DNA of 64,000 nt from a virus: the IMG/VR virus record IMGVR_UViG_3300042562_000678, positions 1-64,000 of that record, one strand, 5' to 3'. Within the stretch, counting starts at the first letter, position 1. Each line of letters opens with the position of its first letter. A program made the position numbers and the translations under genes. Under the pieces are notes generated by a model. It saw only the letters and a program-made list of their open reading frames with translations. It made no database searches and was not told the origin of the DNA. Positions 59,099-64,000 of the stretch are shown piece after piece.

Positions 59099-59115
59099 GG
59101 GAGAGATTCTCTCCC
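59099..59115. promoter_or_regulatory. palindrome copy 5, intergenic
   Basis: GGGAGAGATTCTCTCCC, perfect arms, in the 109-nt gap between the 58410 and 59179 genes, 64 nt ahead of the latter's ATG. Confidence 0.7.
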
Positions 59116-59178
59116 ACGCTGTACTCGGCATTGGGCTACGCCGCGCACAGCTTTCACCATAGCCTGGAGGAAAAGCAA

Positions 59179-59367
59179 ATGATAGTAAATGTTCGTGGAC
59201 ATTGGTTGGACTTACCCACCATCGAGTATTCGGTGCTTGTTTCGCTTGGCTCATGGGATGGGCAAGAGACAGAAGAAGACCGAAACATCTTCTACTACAC
59301 CGACGGCGAGCCGCTGAGTCTGGGCGATGTAATCGCTGGCGACTTTCGTGTGACTGAAATTTATTGA
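59179..59367 (+). CDS. 62-aa acidic hypothetical protein
   Basis: RBS GGAGGAAAAGCAA before ATG 59179. A beta-rich acidic sequence with 'LSLGDVIAGDFRVTEIY' at the end. First of a closely spaced run of small right-arm genes. Function unknown. Confidence 0.6.
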   Translation: MIVNVRGHWLDLPTIEYSVLVSLGSWDGQETEEDRNIFYYTDGEPLSLGDVIAGDFRVTEIY

Positions 59368-59380
59368 AAGGGGAAACGAA

Positions 59381-59641
59381 ATGAAAGCGAAAGTTATCTG
59401 TATTGAGGGCTATTGGAAAGACGACCACAAGCGGTTTGAGCGCCGCTGTGTGGTCATGCCCAACGCTGCCACGGACTCGATGGCAACAGACATATTGGAA
59501 GGTGTCAAGGGCAGCTTGGGGTTCCACAACGACATCTTCTATGTGTTCGGAGAAGACGAGCGCATCGTGGGCGAACACCGCGAGTTCGTGGTCGAGTTCT
59601 GCAACCCCATCTATGAGGTTGATGTGGGAGAACTGCAATGA
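59381..59641 (+). CDS. 86-aa hypothetical protein
   Basis: RBS AAGGGGAAACGAA. Alpha/beta sequence 'MKAKVICIEGYWKDDHKRFE', 'RCVVMPNAATDSMATDIL' and an acidic C-terminus. It ends in an ATGA overlap with the next gene. No family recognised. Confidence 0.6.
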   Translation: MKAKVICIEGYWKDDHKRFERRCVVMPNAATDSMATDILEGVKGSLGFHNDIFYVFGEDERIVGEHREFVVEFCNPIYEVDVGELQ

Positions 59642-59883
59642 AAACGAAAGAAGAAATGGTCGCCTTCGCCGAGGGCTACCTGCGATGCGCTCTGTATGAC
59701 GAACACACAGGCGAGTCCATCAAGGGTGTTGATGAGTGGGTGTCTTGGGATGAGTACGACTTCAACTTCGTTGGGTCTGACCACGCCGAGGATGTCCCCG
59801 AGTATGCCCTCATGGTGCTGGTGTACCCAGAGTGGAAAGAGGTGCTGCCCGCACCAGTAGACACATTCATTGTTCAACAGTAA
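59638..59883 (+). CDS. 81-aa acidic hypothetical protein
   Basis: Starts in an ATGA overlap. Very acidic with 'VSWDEYDFNFVGSDHAEDVP'. Highly charged small acidic phage proteins sometimes mimic DNA and inhibit host DNA-binding enzymes; here this is only a compositional hint. Confidence 0.6.
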   Translation: MKTKEEMVAFAEGYLRCALYDEHTGESIKGVDEWVSWDEYDFNFVGSDHAEDVPEYALMVLVYPEWKEVLPAPVDTFIVQQ

Positions 59884-59894
59884 GGAGAAAGCAA

Positions 59895-60071
59895 ATGAAA
59901 GTAAGAAAGCTAAAGCAGCATCACCTAGCGTTGATGAAACACCATGAATTCAGGCGTAAGTGTGCGAGATACAGAGCGGCAGCAAGACTGCGCAGAGCAC
60001 AACAGCTTGCGACTGAATTGGTTGAATTGCCAGTAGAGGGTTTGTTTGTGCACGAGCCGTGTAACTTTTGA
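59895..60071 (+). CDS. 58-aa strongly basic peptide
   Basis: RBS AAGGAGAAAGCAA before ATG 59895. 'MKVRKLKQHHLALMKHHEFR' and 'KCARYRAAARLRRAQQLATE' make a basic amphipathic helix. Nucleic-acid binding is plausible. The longer frame from 59832 overlaps the preceding gene and is rejected. Confidence 0.55.
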   Translation: MKVRKLKQHHLALMKHHEFRRKCARYRAAARLRRAQQLATELVELPVEGLFVHEPCNF

Positions 60072-60083
60072 AGGAGAAGTGAA

Positions 60084-60269
60084 ATGAATCGATACACAGT
60101 ACAGGTGCGCTTGTCGTACTACGCCGATGTGGAAGTCGAGGCAGATGACGAACACAGCGCCAAACAGCAGGCAATACGCCAAGCGCACAGAGCGATGGAG
60201 AAGGGGCAAGGGTGCTGGGGCGAAGAACCCAGCGTGACACACATAACCAGTGAAGGAGAAAGCAAATGA
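60084..60269 (+). CDS. 61-aa DpnD/PcfM-like small protein
   Basis: RBS AAGGAGAAGTGAA. The pattern 'YTVQVRLSYYADVEVEADDE' with 'HSAKQQAIRQA' is the beta-strand then helix layout of small phage proteins with an 'A.VEVEA.DEE.A...A' signature. It ends with an ATGA overlap. Function not known. Confidence 0.6.
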   Translation: MNRYTVQVRLSYYADVEVEADDEHSAKQQAIRQAHRAMEKGQGCWGEEPSVTHITSEGESK

Positions 60270-60460
60270 AATCTTGTAGAAACTGCGCCCACTCTCGACA
60301 AAGTGGGGCTCATCGTGTCGAACTTGTCTGTCCAGTAAATGGCAGGCGGGTAGCACCAACACCATCCATGAATACGGAAGAAAACATCAAAGCAGACCGG
60401 GATTGCCGAGACATTGCCGCACGCTGCCACGCATATGAACCCGAAGGAGAAAGCAAATGA
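60266..60460 (+). CDS. 64-aa Cys-rich protein, possible zinc binder
   Basis: Overlaps previous and next genes by 4 nt. 'SCRNCAHSR', 'ELVCPVNGRRV' and 'DRDCRDIAARCHAYEPEG' give five Cys and a His. The C-x2-C...C...C-x5-C layout matches small phage zinc-finger-like proteins. Role unknown. Confidence 0.6.
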   Translation: MKSCRNCAHSRQSGAHRVELVCPVNGRRVAPTPSMNTEENIKADRDCRDIAARCHAYEPEGESK

Positions 60461-60636
60461 AGAACCCGATACCAAAGACAGGCTTTGTAGCCACGCCCGA
60501 TTCACTCGATGAATTAATGGCGTACTGCGAGCGATTCAGCGGGTCAGAGAAAGCCATCGCCATGTTGGTGGCTACGATGACGCTGAACCTAGCACACAAG
60601 CTGGTTAACGAAGCAACACAAGGAGAGACAACATGA
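60457..60636 (+). CDS. 59-aa helical hypothetical protein
   Basis: ATG 60457 lies behind GGAGAAAGCAA and in an ATGA overlap. Two amphipathic helices ('SLDELMAYCERFSGSEKAIA' and 'TLNLAHKLVNEATQ'). This shape occurs often in small phage early proteins. Ends with an ATGA overlap. Confidence 0.55.
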   Translation: MKNPIPKTGFVATPDSLDELMAYCERFSGSEKAIAMLVATMTLNLAHKLVNEATQGETT

Positions 60637-60836
60637 AAGGACTAGACGCACACCACTACGCGGTCATGGACGCGTACCAAGACCTGATCGACAGAGAAGA
60701 CGCGCAGTCAGCCCTGGCTGACGCTGAACGCGCACGCTTGCTCGACTTAGTTATCCAGGTGCAGGGCGCACTGGTGCTGAACCAGCAAGACATTGCTATG
60801 TGTATTTTGAATGAAATTGAAAATCACTTGCAGTAA
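60633..60836 (+). CDS. 67-aa acidic helical protein
   Basis: Coupled to the gene before. 'AYQDLIDREDAQSALADAER' and 'LLDLVIQVQGALVLNQQDIA' indicate a helical bundle. The stop is 2 nt ahead of palindrome copy 6. Function unknown. Confidence 0.6.
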   Translation: MKGLDAHHYAVMDAYQDLIDREDAQSALADAERARLLDLVIQVQGALVLNQQDIAMCILNEIENHLQ

Positions 60837-60838
60837 TC

Positions 60839-60855
60839 GGGAGAGACTCTCTCCC
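60839..60855. promoter_or_regulatory. palindrome copy 6 upstream of the amidoligase gene
   Basis: GGGAGAGACTCTCTCCC with perfect arms around a central C, 51 nt before the amidoligase ATG. It separates the small-gene run from the two-gene amide-bond module. Confidence 0.7.
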
Positions 60856-60906
60856 ACAAACCGCCGCCTGTCGGGTACAGGCACACAACCATAACTGGAG
60901 AATGCA

Positions 60907-62778
60907 ATGAGAATCTATCACGCAACATTTACTTTCGTTAACGATGATCTTGACGCAACAAACGTCAACCACATCAAGCACCGCCATGTGTTCGTAGCCG
61001 AAGCTTTCAACACTCGTGTGTGGCTTGCCATCAAGGGCGTATCCAACGCCTGTCTGTTCAACAACCCGAACACCTGCTTCGTTGAAGCAACGCGCAGTGC
61101 AGGCATTGAGTCCCCGTGGCTCAGTCGCTCTTACTCTGATATGAATTCAGTCTTGTCACTCACCAGCATAGACGAGGCTATGCAGTCCATGATCGACAAC
61201 AACACATGGAGCGTTGCGTTTGACGAGGCGTCATATGTCGTGGAGCCGCTGACTGGGGCTGAGCGTGCATGGTTCAACTACGAGGGGTATGCGGTGCAAC
61301 AAAGACTGCTTGGCTTGCTGGACTCTCCGTTCTACGGACGCAAGTCCGCGCTGATTGGCGCACGACTAGATCGCATCAGACGCAACGCACGCATCAAGCT
61401 GGGGCTAGATCGTGCACGGGAAACCACGGCGTACTACAAGGGTGTGCGCATTGACGCGCAAAGATTCGTGTATATGCGTAGCACTTTCAAGCAGTTGGGC
61501 GCTAAGGTGCGCGAAGCAATCAAAGACCAGGATGCTGGCGATTTCGATGATTGGTTTGCAGACACCGTCACGGGCTACCACATGGAGCGCATGATTGAAG
61601 CGTTTCCTGCTATTGAGTCAGCGCTGAGTGACGCAGGTGTCATGACCAACCTGGAGCAAACCTACTGCGATCATGTGGTGCCCGCGCACGAGACTGTTGA
61701 GGTGCGCGATGGTGGGCGTATGCGTACATGGTGTGCGGCGTGCCGTGACGACCGCGCAGTATGGGTCGAAGACCAGGAAGAGTACTGGCAGTCAGACGAT
61801 GCTATGTGGTCTGAGCGTGAGGACGCGTACTACTCATACGACCGCGACTCCGAGTTGGCAGAGAACGATGATGACGATGACGACTACACCGCTGCGGAGG
61901 AACCCAATCGCTTGATGAGCTACATGACTGTGGTCACAGACTTTGTGGCAAGGGACACGAGCTTCACGCCGTCTCCGTTCGGTGACCTACTCATAGGCAT
62001 CGAGCTTGAGATGGCAACATCGGGGAGCGTAGGCTCAGCGGTTGAGCTTGTGCGCGGCGCACTGGGCGAAGACTACTGCGTATGCAAGTCCGATGGTTCG
62101 CTGCCCCCTGGCGGCTTCGAGGTCGTGACTGCACCACGCAAACTAGACGAGCACATCACGCGCTTTAGCAACTGGTTCGGCGAAGGCATACCAGCGCAGT
62201 TTTCTGCCTGGGATATAGGTTCTTGCGGTATGCACATCCACATCGACTCTCGTGCCTTCACGGCAATGACGCTGGGCAAATTCCTCATGCTCATCAACTC
62301 CAACACCAATGTGGACTTCATTCGCCGTATCGCTGGTCGCCACCCCTCTGTGGACAAGCAAGCGCGTGAGTACTGCGCGGCAGAAGAGCAAGACATCCTC
62401 GACAACCCCAAGCACGCTATCAAGAGCAAGAGCACACGCCGCTACCGCATGGTCAACACGACCTGCTTGAAGCGTTCCGAGGCTGACCGCTTGGGTGTGC
62501 AGTATGTCGGTGAGCGCAGCTTCAACACCATCGAGCTTCGCATCTTCCGCTCGTCTCTCAAGCGTGAGCGCATATTGGCGCAGATCGAGTTCACCCATGC
62601 CGCTGTCATGTTCTGCCGTGTCGCAAGCTACCGCGACCTTGACTACTCGAGCTTCATCAAGTGGTTGCGTACCACCAACAACACCTATCCCAACCTTGCC
62701 GACTGGTATGGCGTGCGCCGCCGTGCTACCGCCAAGAATTCAGCACCCGCTGAGTTGCTGTGTGTTGACCGCGTTTAA
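60907..62778 (+). CDS. amidoligase (GS-like COOH-NH2 ligase family)
   Basis: 623 residues; RBS TGGAGAATGCA. Residues ~250-290 form a Cys/His region ('YCDHVVPAHE', 'TWCAACRDD'), probably a zinc site, followed by an acidic stretch of seven Asp. The catalytic C-terminal domain has the amidoligase signature: 'LIGIELEMA' (~363, metal-binding Glu), 'CKSDGSLPPGGFEVVT' (~391-406), 'CGMHIHIDSR' (~440), and 'NTIELRIFRSSL' (~537, ATP/phosphate Arg). These enzymes, related to glutamine synthetase, join a carboxylate to an amine using ATP. The next gene encodes a glutaminase-type partner. Substrate unknown. The N-terminal ~250 residues are helical and unassigned. Confidence 0.85.
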   Translation: MRIYHATFTFVNDDLDATNVNHIKHRHVFVAEAFNTRVWLAIKGVSNACLFNNPNTCFVEATRSAGIESPWLSRSYSDMNSVLSLTSIDEAMQSMIDNNTWSVAFDEASYVVEPLTGAERAWFNYEGYAVQQRLLGLLDSPFYGRKSALIGARLDRIRRNARIKLGLDRARETTAYYKGVRIDAQRFVYMRSTFKQLGAKVREAIKDQDAGDFDDWFADTVTGYHMERMIEAFPAIESALSDAGVMTNLEQTYCDHVVPAHETVEVRDGGRMRTWCAACRDDRAVWVEDQEEYWQSDDAMWSEREDAYYSYDRDSELAENDDDDDDYTAAEEPNRLMSYMTVVTDFVARDTSFTPSPFGDLLIGIELEMATSGSVGSAVELVRGALGEDYCVCKSDGSLPPGGFEVVTAPRKLDEHITRFSNWFGEGIPAQFSAWDIGSCGMHIHIDSRAFTAMTLGKFLMLINSNTNVDFIRRIAGRHPSVDKQAREYCAAEEQDILDNPKHAIKSKSTRRYRMVNTTCLKRSEADRLGVQYVGERSFNTIELRIFRSSLKRERILAQIEFTHAAVMFCRVASYRDLDYSSFIKWLRTTNNTYPNLADWYGVRRRATAKNSAPAELLCVDRV

Positions 62779-62805
62779 TCAAATAACAATCAAGGAAAAA
62801 TCACT

Positions 62806-63912
62806 ATGTGTCTCATCATCACTGGCAAGTCTGCCAAAATCCGCTCGACCCTGCTCGACACCAACGGCCTCATCGCTGACATCTACGCATCGAACCCCGA
62901 TGGTATCGGCATCATGTACTCAACAACCAAGGGGTTGAAGGTCGTCAAGGTTCTGCCCAAGAGCCAAGCCGATGCGACTGCGTTCATCACCAAGCTGCCC
63001 AACGATGACCGCGAGTTGGCAATCCACTTCCGCTGGACTACGCATGGCGACACTGACCTCATCAACTGCCACCCCTACGATGTTGTCCCTGGCTATGTTG
63101 CCATGATGCACAACGGCGTGTTGAAGACAGGCAATGCCGCTGACACCACCAAGTCTGACACTTGGCACTTCATCAAGACCTACCTTGCTGACCCTGTGCA
63201 TGACCATCCTGCGCTTATCCACAACGAAGCGTTCTTGACCATGGTTGCTGACTACATCGGCGACAACCGCTTTGTGTTCATGGACGGCGAGGGGCGTATG
63301 TCCCATGTCAACTACGACCAAGGCATCGAGCATGATGGGCTGTGGTTCAGCAACACCTACGCATGGAGACCCACACGCCTGATACCCACATACTACTCGT
63401 CTAGCAAGCACGCCAGCCGGTATTCCAACTACGGCAAGTATGGCGGCTGGGGCAGCGATGACATCTATGACGATATGTACATGGGGGAGGTCGCACCACG
63501 CAAGGCGTCTGTATCAGCGCACGACCCCAAGTTCAACGAGGACGACTACGAGTGGGTCGATGATGAGATGATTGACGCTGAGTCCATGACCCTGGAGGAC
63601 ATCGAGCTGCTTGGTGAGTATCTGTTTGACGCAGATGTGGAGGCGGTCGAGGCGTGTCTCGAGGCCATGCCCATGGCTACCATTGATACCATCTTCGACA
63701 ACTGGGTGCCAAGCATCACGACCTTCACGCGTGAGCAAGACCTGTCCTCGTATGAGCAAGACATCTACAAAGCCGCGCTCGACCGCGATATTGCCGCGAT
63801 GCACGACTTCGTGCGCAATGGCAAGTCTGCCAGTACGATTGCCGAGGTGCTCTGCTACTACCTCAATTGGTCTCATGTGCGTGCCCAACCCCTGCCCGCC
63901 TTGCTTGCCTGA
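62806..63912 (+). CDS. class II glutamine amidotransferase (Ntn hydrolase)
   Basis: 368 residues starting Met-Cys, so removal of Met exposes the catalytic Cys. Ntn core: 'NPDGIGIMY' (~29), 'AIHFRWTTHGD' (~71; the Arg binds the Gln carboxylate), 'HPYDVVPGYVAMMHNGVL' (~87-107; Asn-Gly oxyanion hole), 'FVFMDGEGRMSHVN' and 'LWFSNTYAW', the conserved end of the fold. It releases ammonia from glutamine. The C-terminal ~170 residues are acidic and helical, not part of the usual domain. With the amidoligase 27 nt upstream it forms a two-gene module. Confidence 0.85.
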   Translation: MCLIITGKSAKIRSTLLDTNGLIADIYASNPDGIGIMYSTTKGLKVVKVLPKSQADATAFITKLPNDDRELAIHFRWTTHGDTDLINCHPYDVVPGYVAMMHNGVLKTGNAADTTKSDTWHFIKTYLADPVHDHPALIHNEAFLTMVADYIGDNRFVFMDGEGRMSHVNYDQGIEHDGLWFSNTYAWRPTRLIPTYYSSSKHASRYSNYGKYGGWGSDDIYDDMYMGEVAPRKASVSAHDPKFNEDDYEWVDDEMIDAESMTLEDIELLGEYLFDADVEAVEACLEAMPMATIDTIFDNWVPSITTFTREQDLSSYEQDIYKAALDRDIAAMHDFVRNGKSASTIAEVLCYYLNWSHVRAQPLPALLA

Positions 63913-63925
63913 CGGGTGTCAATGT

Positions 63926-63951
63926 CCCCAGGGAATTCCCTGGGGGCTTTT
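63926..63951 (+). terminator. intrinsic terminator after the amidotransferase gene
   Basis: Perfect stem CCCCAGGG/CCCTGGGG with an AATT loop, followed by GCTTTTAA. It closes the amidoligase-amidotransferase transcript. Confidence 0.85.
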
Positions 63952-63968
63952 AATCAAAAGGAACATTC

Positions 63969-64000
63969 ATGTTTGAAGAACTTTATTGCGTTTACTGCGT
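63969..64000 (+). CDS. 5' end of the next gene (truncated)
   Basis: ATG 63969 preceded by AAGGAACATTC, the same leader used by other genes here (8252 and 26494). Ten residues are visible, with 'LYCVYC' showing a CxxC pair, so a zinc-binding start is possible. The rest lies outside the window. Confidence 0.5.
   Translation, partial: MFEELYCVYC

Overview
The window is a long piece of a tailed double-stranded DNA phage genome (Caudoviricetes). It starts and ends inside genes, so neither genome end is visible. The packaging genes, the P22/T7-type portal with a long Gln-rich C-terminus, the gp4/adaptor-like proteins and the large internal proteins point to a podovirus-like virion. No tape measure, tail sheath or major tail tube gene is recognisable. 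There is no integrase, excisionase or recognisable lytic repressor, so a lytic life style is the simplest reading. Small-gene families and the moderate GC content fit a phage of a freshwater betaproteobacterium (Burkholderiales-like), but this is inference from family resemblance, not something the sequence proves.

Region 1 (1-15.4 kb, + strand) is an early/replication operon. A train of very small genes, mostly joined by 4-nt start/stop overlaps, is followed by an HTH protein, a VRR-type nuclease, family A DNA polymerase with proofreading domain, a small HExxH protein, a Cas4/RecB-like nuclease, an HNH protein, an SNF2-type helicase, a coiled-coil protein, a probable ssDNA-binding protein, another HTH protein and a 964-aa primase-helicase. 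Several genes use TTG or GTG starts.

Region 2 (15.3-56.5 kb, - strand) is the late operon, read leftward from about 56.7 kb. In order of transcription it holds a leader mini-gene, small and large terminase, portal, a GroES-like protein, a scaffold-like protein, a capsid decoration candidate and the major capsid protein. An intrinsic terminator follows, then many small virion-associated genes, adaptors, two long repeat-rich tail fibre genes, a membrane/lysis cassette ending in a GH24 lysozyme, and a block of low-complexity or very large virion proteins. The block ends with a 3149-aa polyvalent protein that carries a zincin motif and is probably ejected into the host.

Region 3 (57.0-64 kb, + strand) is a rightward arm of small genes of unknown function. 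It is punctuated by six copies of a 15-17 bp perfect or near-perfect palindrome and contains a ~285-bp imperfect dyad (58082-58367) with an AT-rich interior, an origin or control-region candidate. The arm ends in a two-gene module: an ATP-dependent amidoligase (GS-like COOH-NH2 ligase) followed by a class II glutamine amidotransferase. Such a pair could make an amide or isopeptide modification. This module, its palindrome-studded control region, an apparent ATT-initiated gene directly behind the tail fibre stop codon, and the giant polyvalent protein are the most interesting items. No tRNA, CRISPR array or insertion sequence was found.
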